DNA from: Brevibacterium atlanticum
Lineage (GTDB): Bacteria > Actinomycetota > Actinomycetes > Actinomycetales > Brevibacteriaceae
Direction: 5' to 3'
DNA length: 64,000 nt
Assembly (NCBI RefSeq): GCF_011617245.1
Contig: NZ_CP050152.1
Location: 3,462,503 to 3,526,502 of the forward strand
Under the pieces are notes generated by a model. That model ran no database searches. It was given only the letters and a program-made list of their open reading frames with translations, and was not told the DNA's origin. The position numbers and the translations under genes are program-made. Below are positions 26,099-34,731 of the stretch, one piece after another (the stretch's first letter is position 1; every line of letters begins with the position of its first letter).

Positions 26099-27931
26099 TC
26101 AGGGTCGTGTGCTGCCGCCTCGTTCGCTGCCGCTGCGTTCGCTGCCGCGTCGTTCGCTGCCGAGAGCGGTCTCCCTGTCGACGACGAGGACGGAGAGTTC
26201 CAGCCACAGTCTTTCGGCACGTTCGGAGGTCGACAGTCCGGTGATCTCCTCGATCCGGCCGAGTCGATGGCGCAGGGAGTTCGTGTGCACGTGCAGTCGG
26301 CGCGATGCCTCGGCGGAATTGCCGACGGTGGCGAAGTAGACCCGCAGCGTCTCGAGCAGCTGCCCGTTGTGCTCCGCATCGTGGGCGGCGAGCGCCCGCG
26401 CCGGTGCCGAGATCTGCGGGCTCACGGCAGACGACCCGAACGGTGGGTGAACCGTATGCGGCGCGGTGCCTGACATCGGACTCTGTGAACCCACACCGCT
26501 CGTCGGGAGCTGCGAATCCGCGGCGCGGAGGGCGTCGGCCGCCGTGAGTCCGATGAGCTCGGCGGCGACGTCATCGGCCGTGGCACCGATCGCCTGAGCG
26601 GTGACGGTCGACGAATCTCTGCCTGAGGGTGAGTGCCCCCGCTCCGCTGCCGGCCCCCGCTCCGGAGGATGGCTCGTGTCCGCCGCCCGGCCCCGTGCCC
26701 GAGTGCCGCGGCTGAGCAGCGCATCGACGATGTCGACTGCCTCCTTCCACGCCCGGTGCACATGATCGAGTCTCTCGACGGTGCACCCTACCCCGAAGAG
26801 GAGCATCCCGGACGACGGCAGCGATCGCTTGAGCGCCGCGAGCACACGCGTCTTGACCTCGGCCGCGGTGAAGTGACCGTCGATGTGGACGAGCACCGCG
26901 AGCCGGCCGGTGCGGTCGTCGTGAGCGAGGACGGCATCGGCGAAGGCCGCACGCAGATGGAACCGCAGCGCCGGTTCCCGCTCCGGGGCCACCTCGGCGA
27001 AGGCGAGAGCCGCGTAGTGCCCGGAGAAGGGCAGTGCGAGCAGCGTCGCGGCCGGCCCCAGGTCAGCGGCGCCGAGGAGGATCGACCCAAGCGCTTCACG
27101 GCGGATGCGCTTCTCGAACGGTGAGCGCCGCAGGGTGCGCAGCATGACCGGAAGTGCCGCGCGGGCCGCGTCGCGGAGCACCTCACGCAGCGATTCGGGA
27201 GCCACGGACTCCGGATAGGCGGCCCAGATCGTGCCGATGAGCTCGCCCTCGCTGCGCAGTGCGATCACCGACCGTGCCGGGGTCGCACCGTCGGCGGGAC
27301 GCTCGACGACGTCGGTCGAGCGGCGCACGGTGTCGAGGAATCCGGACTCCTCGAGTTCGGCGATGCGCCAGCCCGGGATCGCACCGGAGAGGATCGTCTC
27401 GCGGCGGATCTCATCGAGCTCGTCGCCGAGGTTGGCATGGGCGAGGACGCGGGAGGCCGGGTCCTCGATGGTGATCGATGCGCCCGTCGTTTCCGCGATG
27501 ACCGCGGCCAGCGCGCTGAGGTCATCGACATCAGGCCAGGCCAGAGTGCTCGCGGCCCCCTCGCGGAGCTGGCGGAGATGGACGAGCACCTCGGACCACG
27601 TCACGGCCGGGGACCGTTCGAGGAGCACCGGTGCGGACTCTCCCTGGCGATTCGCGGGGGCGTCGGTGAGGTGATCGTGGGTTCCGGGCGAGAGGATCAG
27701 CGCCGCCGCCCCGCGGTGGGTTTCGATCAGCGCGTCGAGATGGCCGGAGCCGGCGACCGCCTCGGTGATGAGCACGACGGTGCCGGTCAGCGTCGGAGTA
27801 TCGGCGTGCAGGTCGAAGTCGAACTCGACCCGGGTGACGACGACATCGTCGGTCGCCTCGGTGAGTGGCAGGAGGAAGCCCTCGGTGTCCCGGATCAAGT
27901 GGGACAGGCGGGGACTCGCGGCGTCTGTCAT
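26099..27931 (-). CDS. PucR-family transcriptional regulator
   Basis: This 610-residue protein has an N-terminal PucR-like sensing region, a central GGDEF-like fold region (FSGHYAALAFAEVAPE) and the C-terminal PucR helix-turn-helix at about 555-590 (YFATVGNSAEASRRLHVHTNSLRHRLGRIEEITG). PucR regulators activate catabolic genes in response to nitrogen compounds. The same-strand decarboxylase/peptide-uptake cluster begins 102 bases downstream and is the obvious candidate target. I chose ATG 27929-27931, because further upstream the sequence is a GC-rich intergenic inverted repeat. The last 20 residues are a (GSER)-type repeat, and a Ser/Pro-rich insert lies at about 440-540. Confidence 0.85.
   Translation of the reverse strand: MTDAASPRLSHLIRDTEGFLLPLTEATDDVVVTRVEFDFDLHADTPTLTGTVVLITEAVAGSGHLDALIETHRGAAALILSPGTHDHLTDAPANRQGESAPVLLERSPAVTWSEVLVHLRQLREGAASTLAWPDVDDLSALAAVIAETTGASITIEDPASRVLAHANLGDELDEIRRETILSGAIPGWRIAELEESGFLDTVRRSTDVVERPADGATPARSVIALRSEGELIGTIWAAYPESVAPESLREVLRDAARAALPVMLRTLRRSPFEKRIRREALGSILLGAADLGPAATLLALPFSGHYAALAFAEVAPEREPALRFHLRAAFADAVLAHDDRTGRLAVLVHIDGHFTAAEVKTRVLAALKRSLPSSGMLLFGVGCTVERLDHVHRAWKEAVDIVDALLSRGTRARGRAADTSHPPERGPAAERGHSPSGRDSSTVTAQAIGATADDVAAELIGLTAADALRAADSQLPTSGVGSQSPMSGTAPHTVHPPFGSSAVSPQISAPARALAAHDAEHNGQLLETLRVYFATVGNSAEASRRLHVHTNSLRHRLGRIEEITGLSTSERAERLWLELSVLVVDRETALGSERRGSERSGSERGGSTRP
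26111..26170. repeat. 15-bp in-frame tandem repeat at the pucR-type 3' end
   Basis: Units starting GCTGCCGC lie at 26111, 26126, 26141 and a decayed copy at 26156. On the coding strand they give the GSERx repeat at the protein's C-terminus. Confidence 0.8.
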
Positions 27932-27986
27932 GGGTCCCACTCTAATAGGCGGGCCGGCGGCTGCGGGTGGCGGCGACGATCGCCCA

Positions 27987-28040
27987 CCGAGGCGGCGGGC
28001 CCCGTGTTCACGGGCTCGCGGCACGGGGCGGCCGCCTCGG
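27987..28040. terminator. Imperfect inverted repeat built from the dispersed CCTCGGCG motif
   Basis: CCGAGGCGGC at 27987 and GCCGCCTCGG at 28031 pair, continued by CCCCGTG/CACGGGG. This gives a 19-20 bp stem with one bulge and a 15-base loop. It lies between the LuxR-type regulator stop (28051) and the PucR-type start and probably ends transcription of the two-component genes. Confidence 0.6.
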
Positions 28041-28050
28041 CGGGGGATTC

Positions 28051-28698
28051 CTATTCCGGTGAGTAGTACTTGAACTGAAGGGCGCGGACGACGAGCTGGG
28101 CGAGGTTCTTCGCGCCCAGCTTGGTGCGCAGGTTCTTCGCGTGCGACTTCACCGTGTACATCGTGACGAACTGCGCCTCGGCGATTTCGTCGTAGCCGTG
28201 CCCCTGGCAGAGCAGGGTGAGCAGCTCGAGCTCCCGGTCGGTCAGCTGCGGCGCGGAGAGCGGGGCCTCGGGCAGGTGATCGCCGCTGATGCTGATGTCC
28301 TCGGCCAGGCCTTTGAGCAGTTCGGGCGACTCCCCCGCCGAGGCGGCGCGTACGACCGAAACGAGTTCTTCCTCGCCGGCCGTCTTATTCACCACGGCGA
28401 GTGCACCGGCCTCGAGTCCGCGGGCGATGCCCGGCCCGGGCGCCACGGTGGTCAGCAGCACCACGCGGGCGTCCGGGTCGCGCTCGAGGATGGCCCCCGT
28501 CGCGTCGACGCCGCTCATTCCCGGCGGCATGTTGACGTCCATGAGCACGAGGTCGGGACGGTGCGCGGTGAAGGACTCGACGGCCTCCTCGCCGGAGTGG
28601 ACCGGGTCGAGGACGGCGAAGTCGCCGGCGTCCCGCAGCGCCGCGGTGACCGCGCGCGTCGTCCAGGAATCGTCGTCGACGACGAGGATCGACGTCAC
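28051..28698 (-). CDS. NarL/LuxR-family response regulator
   Basis: The 215-residue protein has a receiver domain with the acidic pocket VVDDD and phospho-acceptor D54 in LVLMDVNMP. A C-terminal LuxR helix-turn-helix follows (LTDRELELLTLLCQGHGYDEIAEAQFV, TVKSHAKNLRTKLGA). Its ATG overlaps the kinase stop as ATGA, so the pair is coupled. Targets are unknown. The PucR gene lies downstream on the same strand but behind a terminator-like repeat. Confidence 0.9.
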   Translation of the reverse strand: MTSILVVDDDSWTTRAVTAALRDAGDFAVLDPVHSGEEAVESFTAHRPDLVLMDVNMPPGMSGVDATGAILERDPDARVVLLTTVAPGPGIARGLEAGALAVVNKTAGEEELVSVVRAASAGESPELLKGLAEDISISGDHLPEAPLSAPQLTDRELELLTLLCQGHGYDEIAEAQFVTMYTVKSHAKNLRTKLGAKNLAQLVVRALQFKYYSPE

Positions 28699-30209
28699 GC
28701 GTCGACCGTATTCCGATCGCCGGCGGAGTCATCGCGGGCGGGCCGATCGCCGCCGTGGGTGATCGATCCGCCTTCGCTGGTCGACTCGCTGGGATGCCCC
28801 GGTCCGCCTCCAAGGCCGCGTTCGACCACTGTCTCCTGGTCTCCTTCGTCCATCGCCGAGGCGGAAGCCCCACTGTCGTTCATCGGCGCGGACAGCACGT
28901 CGTCACCGATGACGTCGATCATCACGGCGTCCGAATCCACCGCCGCACGGGTGCCAGCCGCCGTCACGGACGCCGACCCGGCGGACGGACCTGCGGACGT
29001 GATCCCCGCCGACGGCGCGAGGAATCGGACGGGCAGAGCCACCTCGACGACGGCTCGCTCCTCCTCATCGGTCGCGACCCGGCACCGCCCGCCCACCGCG
29101 GTCGCACGTCGGGTCAGTGATCGCGGTGCCTGAGTGAGTGCGGCGGGGGTTTCGTTGATGCTGCGGCAGACCAGCTCAGCCCGGTCGCCGTCCTCGCCGC
29201 GCATCTCGACCTCGATCGAGGCGGGAGTGGCCGGAGTGGAGTGGCGGATGACGTTCGTGGCCAGCTCGAGCATGACGGCGCGGAAATGGTGTCCCAGCAT
29301 GCTCGAGGAATATGCCGGCAGCGGCGACAGACTGGTCGTCAGCGGCACGGAGCCGGCCGTGCAGCCGTCTTCGATCGCGGTCGTCAGCTGCTCGGCCTCG
29401 GCGCGGAAGCGGATGCGGGAGCTGCGCCGATCCCCGGTGCAGCTTTCGGCTTCCCATGTGCTCAGACTCGTCACCAGCTGGCGCAGTCTCTTGGTCGCTT
29501 CGGCATTGACGAGCGAGAGCTCGGCGAGCAGTCGCGCGGCGTTCTCCGAGTCGGTCTCCTTGGCCAAGGTGCGGATGATCGCGGATTCGGTGGTCAGGGA
29601 GTGCGAGATCGTATCGTGCATATCGCTGGTGAACCGTGCACGCATCGCGTCGAGAGTCTTCTGGTGGTCGACTGCGGCACGTTCCCTCCGGTCGATCTCG
29701 CGCCGGATCCGCACCTCGACGAAGCTGGCAGAGAGACCAAGCAGAGCGTAGGTCAGCCAGCCGTAGCCGAGGTCGGTCAATCCCTCGAATCCCGCGTCAT
29801 AGGACCCCAGCTGAGTGGAGGCGAAGAGGTAGGCGGCCAGCCCCACGGTGCCGAGCGCGAACCCGATCCAGCGGCGACGGCTGATGAGGACCGCCGTGGC
29901 GAGGATGAGCGCCTCGGGGTACATGTTCTCCAGGTCCGGGTAGAGCTGGGAGAACACCATGCCGAGCCCGGTCGCCGCGATGACGATGGAAAGCGGCAGG
30001 AATGCGGCGAGGACGATGAACCCGTAGGCGAGGATGAGGAACGCGGCGTAGCGGGGTTCGGCGATCTCGAACGACCCGGGCACGAGGATGGTCAGGCCCA
30101 TGATCAGCGCCAACAGTCGGATCGGCAGGTCGATGAAGCGCGGTCCTCTGAGGAACCGCCACACGCGGGCCGGAACGCTCATGCTCGAGCCGTCGATCGC
30201 TGTAGTCAT
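28695..30209 (-). CDS. Sensor histidine kinase (HisKA_3 type), membrane-bound
   Basis: The 504-residue kinase has five to six N-terminal transmembrane helices (residues about 28-165) with almost no extracytoplasmic domain. H198 in SDMHDTISHSL is the phospho-acceptor. An HATPase region has the N box in MLELATNVIRHS. The C-terminal 100 residues are an Ala/Ser/Asp-rich disordered tail not found in relatives. The intramembrane sensing layout is like that of cell-envelope-stress kinases. AGAGG lies just before the ATG. It is the partner of the regulator that overlaps its stop. Confidence 0.88.
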   Translation of the reverse strand: MTTAIDGSSMSVPARVWRFLRGPRFIDLPIRLLALIMGLTILVPGSFEIAEPRYAAFLILAYGFIVLAAFLPLSIVIAATGLGMVFSQLYPDLENMYPEALILATAVLISRRRWIGFALGTVGLAAYLFASTQLGSYDAGFEGLTDLGYGWLTYALLGLSASFVEVRIRREIDRRERAAVDHQKTLDAMRARFTSDMHDTISHSLTTESAIIRTLAKETDSENAARLLAELSLVNAEATKRLRQLVTSLSTWEAESCTGDRRSSRIRFRAEAEQLTTAIEDGCTAGSVPLTTSLSPLPAYSSSMLGHHFRAVMLELATNVIRHSTPATPASIEVEMRGEDGDRAELVCRSINETPAALTQAPRSLTRRATAVGGRCRVATDEEERAVVEVALPVRFLAPSAGITSAGPSAGSASVTAAGTRAAVDSDAVMIDVIGDDVLSAPMNDSGASASAMDEGDQETVVERGLGGGPGHPSESTSEGGSITHGGDRPARDDSAGDRNTVDA

Positions 30210-30256
30210 GGCCTCTATTGTGCTACACCTGCAGGGCGCCGACCACGCCCTCCCGA

Positions 30257-30314
30257 ACTACCTGACGGCGGCCCAGCAACCTCGCGCGAGGTTGCTGGGC
30301 CGCCGTCAGGTAGT
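30257..30314. repeat. Perfect 58-bp palindrome downstream of gabT
   Basis: The 28-base arm from 30257 to 30284 (beginning ACTACCTGACGGCGGCCC) is exactly complementary to 30287-30314, with only CG between. As RNA it would make a long hairpin with a tight four-base loop. It lies 15 bases beyond the gabT stop (30329) and 48 bases before the kinase start, so it can serve as terminator for gabT. No T-tract follows. Confidence 0.95.
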
Positions 30315-30328
30315 AATTGGGCGGAGGG

Positions 30329-31696
30329 TCAGGCGGGGAGGAGTTCGGCGAGGCCCGCCTCGATGACGTCGAAGGCGTCGTGGAGCAGCTCGTCCGAGAT
30401 CGTCAGCGGCGGCAGGAAGCGCAGGATGTTGCTGAAGGTTCCCGTGGTGAGCACGAGGACGCCGTTCTTCGCGCAGTAGTCCGCGATCTTCTTCACCAGA
30501 TCCGCGTTCGGCTCGATCGAGTCGTGCTCGACGAACTCGGCGGCGATCATGGCTCCGCGGCCGCGGATGTCGCCGACCTCGGGGTATTTCGACTGCAGCT
30601 TGGTCAGACGGTCGACGATGATCTCGCCGATGTGTCCGGCCCGATCGGCCAGTCCGTCCTCCTCATAGGCGGCGATCGCACCGAGGGCGGCGGCACATGC
30701 GGTGGGGTTGCCGCCATAGGTTCCGCCGAGGCGGCCCGGTCCGACCGAATCCATGATGTCCGCGCGACCGGTCACAGCCGACAGCGGCAGGCCACCGGCG
30801 ATGCCCTTGGCCGTGGTGATGAGGTCGGGGACGATGTCTTCCCATTCGGAGGCGAACATCTTGCCGGTGCGGGCGAAGCCGGCCTGGACCTCGTCGGCGA
30901 CGAAGACGATGCCCTTCTCGCGGGCGTATTCGACCAGCGTGGGCAGGAAGCCCTCGGCCGGGACGATGAAGCCGCCTTCACCCTGGATGGGTTCGATGAC
31001 GATCGCGGCGACGTACTCGGAGCCGATCTGCTTCTCGATCATCGTGATGACGCGCTTGGCGGCATCCTCACCGCTGATCTTCGTGCCGGCCGCGTCGTTA
31101 TCACGGAACGGGTAGGACATGGGTGCACGGTAGACCTCACCGGCGAAGGGACCGAAGCCGGCCTTGTAGGGAGCGGCCTTCGCGGTCATCGCCATGGTCA
31201 GGTTGGTGCGGCCGTGGTAGGCGTGGTCGAAGACGACGACGGCATCGCGGCCGGTATGGGCGCGAGCGATCTTCACGGCGTTCTCGACAGCCTCGGCGCC
31301 GGAGTTGAGCAGCACGGTGCGCTTCTCGTGGTCGCCCGGGGTGAGACGGTTGAGGGCTTCGGCGACCTCGACGTAACTCTCGTACGGGTTGACCATGAAG
31401 CAGGTATGGGTGAAGGCCTCGATCTGGGCCTTCGCATTCTCGACCACACGAGCGTTCGAGTTGCCGGCCGTGGTCACGGCGATGCCCGAGCCGAGGTCGA
31501 TGAGCTGGTTGCCGTCGACGTCCTTGAGGATCGCACCTCCGGCCGCCACCACATAGGCGGGAAGGCTCGAACCGACACCGGTCGCCACGGCTGACTTGCG
31601 ACGCGCCTCGAGTTCACGGGACTTCGGTCCGGGGATCTCGGTGACGAGTTGACGTTCCTGCGGCAGAGCTTCGCCGCCAATTTCCAAAGCTGTCAT
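30329..31696 (-). CDS. gabT: 4-aminobutyrate--2-oxoglutarate transaminase
   Basis: This is a 455-residue class III PLP aminotransferase. The PLP lysine is K297 in LITTAKGIAGGLP. IVIEPIQGEGGFIVP and FVADEVQAGFARTGKMFA carry the conserved Asp and cofactor contacts, and the NSGAEAVENAVKIAR loop binds phosphate. It transfers the amino group of GABA to 2-oxoglutarate, giving succinate semialdehyde. The length and motifs match actinobacterial GabT closely. No succinate-semialdehyde dehydrogenase lies next to it. It is monocistronic, followed by the 58-bp palindrome. Confidence 0.93.
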   Translation of the reverse strand: MTALEIGGEALPQERQLVTEIPGPKSRELEARRKSAVATGVGSSLPAYVVAAGGAILKDVDGNQLIDLGSGIAVTTAGNSNARVVENAKAQIEAFTHTCFMVNPYESYVEVAEALNRLTPGDHEKRTVLLNSGAEAVENAVKIARAHTGRDAVVVFDHAYHGRTNLTMAMTAKAAPYKAGFGPFAGEVYRAPMSYPFRDNDAAGTKISGEDAAKRVITMIEKQIGSEYVAAIVIEPIQGEGGFIVPAEGFLPTLVEYAREKGIVFVADEVQAGFARTGKMFASEWEDIVPDLITTAKGIAGGLPLSAVTGRADIMDSVGPGRLGGTYGGNPTACAAALGAIAAYEEDGLADRAGHIGEIIVDRLTKLQSKYPEVGDIRGRGAMIAAEFVEHDSIEPNADLVKKIADYCAKNGVLVLTTGTFSNILRFLPPLTISDELLHDAFDVIEAGLAELLPA

Positions 31697-31813
31697 ACAG
31701 GGAAGAATAGGGGTTCGCGACGGTTTTTGTCACTTGCCGTCCGCGGGGTGAGCAGAACAGCACGATTCGCTCGTAGACAGGTGCGGAATCCGCAGCGACG
31801 CGGCAGTCGGGAA

Positions 31814-33025
31814 TCAGCGGTTGCGACCGCGTGCATCGACGTCGCGATTGCGCCCCGGCAGCTGCTGTTCGTGCTCGCGCACGGGGACCACGATGGTCTC
31901 CTGGGCACCGACGACACGGTCGCCGTCACTCATCTCGAAGCTCAGCGGCGCCTCGGGCGAGAGGTTGCGTTTGACCACGGCGAGCCCGATCGGGCCGAGC
32001 TCCCAGTGCACGGTCACCGAAGTCAGGGTTCCCACGGACCGTTCGGATCCGCGGACCTCCGCGAGCACCTCGGTGCCGGGGTCCGGGGCGATGTGCCCGG
32101 ACCCGTCGAGGTGGACGAAGACCAAGCGCCGAGGCGGCTGACCGAGGTTGTGGACACGTGCCACCGCCTCCTGGCCGCGATAGCAGCCCTTGGCCAGGTG
32201 CACGGCCGTGCGCAGCAGGTCGAGCTCACCGACGAGGGACTTGTGATCGATCTCATTGCGCCCCGGTCGCCAGGCGGCGATCCGCAGCGCCTCCCACGCG
32301 TCGAACCCTGCCATGGCGAAATCGTTCGCGGACAGCCCGGCGAGATCGGTGCGTCTGACGATGCCGATGACGAACGGGGTCTCGAGTCCGGGATGGTCGG
32401 TGCCGGCGACCTCGAGGCCGAGGTCGACCTCGGCGTAGGACGCGGAACCGGTGCCGATGTGCGGCCAGGGGTCGGACCACAGCTTCGTCACGGGCAGCTT
32501 CTCCGGCAGCGCGGTGACAGCTCCGAAGCACTGGTAGTCGTCGCTGAGGTCCTCGATCTCGACCCGCATCATGAAGACCATCCTGCGGAGGAAGTCGAGG
32601 GTGTCGTCGGTGTTGAGGTCGCTGATGGCCCACAGGGCCTCACCGTCGTCGACGATCTTCAGCCAGCCCTCGATGCGGCCGTTGGGGTCGAGCACGAGGG
32701 TCTCGGTGGACACACCTGGGGCCAGAGCGTCGATCTTCTGCGAGGTGATCGAGTTCAGCCACGTCAGACGGTCGGGTCCGCTCAAGCGCAGCACCCGCAG
32801 ATGGGCGAGGTCGACCAGACCGTCCTTCTCTTCCAGGACGCGCTGCTCACGCAGCGATGCCCCGTAGTGGATCGGCGTCTGTGCCAGATCTCCCGCTCCG
32901 AGCACCGCGGTCGAGCTCAGCCCGCGGGCGAGCGAGGAACGACGCACCGCATCGGCGGGGGTGTCGGGAGTCTCCGGCGACGGCGAATCGGATGGATCGG
33001 AATTCGGCGACGCGTGTTCGGTCAT
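31814..33025 (-). CDS. ygfZ: YgfZ/GcvT-type folate-binding protein
   Basis: The 403-residue protein has an aminomethyltransferase-like fold. It carries the diagnostic YgfZ motif KGCYRGQEAVAR, whose Cys is essential in characterised homologues, and PPRRLVFVHLDG after it. YgfZ binds tetrahydrofolate and supports iron-sulfur cluster enzymes. The N-terminus has a disordered Ser/Pro extension of about 35 residues, usual in actinobacteria. It follows the FABP-type gene with a one-base gap, so the two form an operon, as widely seen in this phylum. Confidence 0.9.
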   Translation of the reverse strand: MTEHASPNSDPSDSPSPETPDTPADAVRRSSLARGLSSTAVLGAGDLAQTPIHYGASLREQRVLEEKDGLVDLAHLRVLRLSGPDRLTWLNSITSQKIDALAPGVSTETLVLDPNGRIEGWLKIVDDGEALWAISDLNTDDTLDFLRRMVFMMRVEIEDLSDDYQCFGAVTALPEKLPVTKLWSDPWPHIGTGSASYAEVDLGLEVAGTDHPGLETPFVIGIVRRTDLAGLSANDFAMAGFDAWEALRIAAWRPGRNEIDHKSLVGELDLLRTAVHLAKGCYRGQEAVARVHNLGQPPRRLVFVHLDGSGHIAPDPGTEVLAEVRGSERSVGTLTSVTVHWELGPIGLAVVKRNLSPEAPLSFEMSDGDRVVGAQETIVVPVREHEQQLPGRNRDVDARGRNR

Positions 33026-33026
33026 C

Positions 33027-33626
33027 TCAGGACAGCTTCTTCAATCTGGCGGAGGAGTGGGAGGCGAGTTCATGGCCCATGGCCGCCATATCCCAGGCCC
33101 ACATCAGTTCGCCTCCGACGAGTCCGTACATCCGCGTCGAGGCGGTGTACTCCTTCGAGGTCTTCGTGCGGGCGACGACATCGGTGGCGAGGTCGATGCG
33201 CGGGCCCTTGACGGTGCCTGCGTAGAGTTCCATGACTCCGTGCGGGTGAACGATCTCGGCTTCGAGCTCGAACGCGTCGTCGTTGGTGCGCAGCGTCTCG
33301 ACGGCAGCGGCAGAGGTGAAGCTCTGGTCGGCGGTGGGCACCATCATGCCCGGGCCGACGTCGCCCTCATCGCGCTGACGCACCAGCTGCCAGATGCCGG
33401 TCTCGAGAGTCAGGGTCGATTCGAGTTCCCCGCCCTCGGTCAGCAGCCACGCATGCGCGGTGTACTGCAGGTACGGGGTGCCTTCGTGGGCGACGAAGTC
33501 GACGCGTTGGCCGAACTGCTTCTCAGGCGTATCCGCGTAGCCGACGACTCCGACGCCTTCCCACGACCCGATCAGCCAGGACAGGGGGACGAGCTCCGGA
33601 TGGACCGAGGCGTCAAGTTCGATCAT
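33027..33626 (-). CDS. FABP/nitrobindin-like heme-binding beta-barrel protein
   Basis: The 199 residues match the actinobacterial FABP (DUF1794) family. The sequence shows PLSWLIGSWEGVGVVGYAD at the N-terminus, VAHEGTPYLQYTAHAWLL, ETGIWQLV and repeated strands to the end. Nitrobindins bind heme in such a ten-stranded barrel. I do not see the full heme-site pattern, so binding is unproven. It sits between a tiny membrane-protein gene (five bases upstream) and ygfZ (one base downstream). Confidence 0.85.
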   Translation of the reverse strand: MIELDASVHPELVPLSWLIGSWEGVGVVGYADTPEKQFGQRVDFVAHEGTPYLQYTAHAWLLTEGGELESTLTLETGIWQLVRQRDEGDVGPGMMVPTADQSFTSAAAVETLRTNDDAFELEAEIVHPHGVMELYAGTVKGPRIDLATDVVARTKTSKEYTASTRMYGLVGGELMWAWDMAAMGHELASHSSARLKKLS

Positions 33627-33631
33627 CGGTC

Positions 33632-33748
33632 TCAGCGGTTGTCTTTGAACAGCGCGGTGACGACCTTGACTCCCACGCCCAGGGCACCGAGTGCGGCGAT
33701 GCCGACGAGGCTGGAGAAGACGATTTCGAGAGCAACGAGATTTTCCAT
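33632..33748 (-). CDS. Possible 38-residue membrane peptide
   Basis: The reading frame starts at ATG 33746-33748 (MENLVALEIVFSSLVGIAAL...) and ends at TGA 33632-33634, five bases before the FABP-type start. It encodes one hydrophobic helix with a basic end (TALFKDNR). GAGGG lies very close to the ATG, so the spacing is tight. Codon usage is normal for the region. I recognise no family. Tight spacing and a good transmembrane segment make it plausible. Confidence 0.45.
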   Translation of the reverse strand: MENLVALEIVFSSLVGIAALGALGVGVKVVTALFKDNR

Positions 33749-33833
33749 GCCCTCAGTCTACAGTTCCCGGCAACTCGATGTGCATCCGGTCCGCCGGCAC
33801 AGACGACCGGCACAGTCCCGTCTGGATGGGTGC

Positions 33834-34655
33834 TCAGAGAGCGATGCGTTCGAGAGCGTAGACGACGACACCGCCGAGGGCGATCGGGGCGGCGCCCAGG
33901 GCGAGCTGGACGGCGAAGCTGCGCGCCTTCTCCACGTTCTTCTTCAGTTCGATGTTCTGCGAGGCCTCGAGGCTGGCCGCCTGGAACTTCGCGAAGGCGA
34001 CGAGTCCGAGCATCCGGTCGACGGCGGCGACGAGCAGACCCATGACGATGCCGAGGACGAGCGCGGTCGGCCATGAGATCGCATGTTCGAACACGAGCAC
34101 GGAGAGGATCCCGGCGACAGCAGTCGCCATGGCGATGGCCAGGGGTGAGGTGTAGATCGCCGGCCACGGCAGTGCGGTCATGCACTGGGCGATGAGCAGA
34201 GCGTAGAGGCCGACGACGATGGCCTCCTTGTCGCCGGGCACCGTGATCGCCGCGACCCAGGTGCTCGCGGACAGGACGATGACGAGGCCGGAGACCTGCG
34301 CGGACACGTTGGCGACCGCGTCCGAGGCACCGATTCCACGAGTGAGGTTCTGCACGAACGTCCACAGCAGGCCCAGGCCCGCCAGCACCGGCAGCCAGTC
34401 GAGGTAGGGCGCGGTGTCGTCGTTCCAGGCGGCGAACAGACCGGCCACCCCGAAGAGGGCGAGCATGATCGACGTCGCCCGCGGCTGCGGGGAGTCCGTC
34501 AGGCGCGGCCACCCGTAGGCGACGCCTAGGACGATGAGCCCGGTCGCCAGCAGGAACAGCGTGTAACCCCAGTACACGGAGGTACTCAGGGCCAGCACCA
34601 GCACCAGGGCGACGGCTACTCGAATCCATCTGATCACAGCACTATCGTGCCTCAT
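33834..34655 (-). CDS. Multi-pass membrane protein of unknown function
   Basis: The 273-residue protein has about seven hydrophobic segments (VALVLVLALSTSVYWGYTLFLL, LPVLAGLGLLWTFV, GLYALLIAQCMTALPWPAIY, LAIAMATAVAGILSVLVF, ALVLGIVMGLLVAAV). It ends in a soluble helix before a final transmembrane segment. It resembles conserved actinobacterial membrane proteins found next to glnR or ygfZ genes, but I cannot name a family. The ATG at 34653-34655 and a GTG 18 bases later are both possible starts. It is divergent from the glnR-type gene. Confidence 0.65.
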   Translation of the reverse strand: MRHDSAVIRWIRVAVALVLVLALSTSVYWGYTLFLLATGLIVLGVAYGWPRLTDSPQPRATSIMLALFGVAGLFAAWNDDTAPYLDWLPVLAGLGLLWTFVQNLTRGIGASDAVANVSAQVSGLVIVLSASTWVAAITVPGDKEAIVVGLYALLIAQCMTALPWPAIYTSPLAIAMATAVAGILSVLVFEHAISWPTALVLGIVMGLLVAAVDRMLGLVAFAKFQAASLEASQNIELKKNVEKARSFAVQLALGAAPIALGGVVVYALERIAL

Positions 34656-34731
34656 CCGGTCGCGGCTTCGCGATTTCGCACTCGCTATACTTCTATTCAG
34701 ACGACAGACGCCGAGGAGGTGGAGGCAGCAC

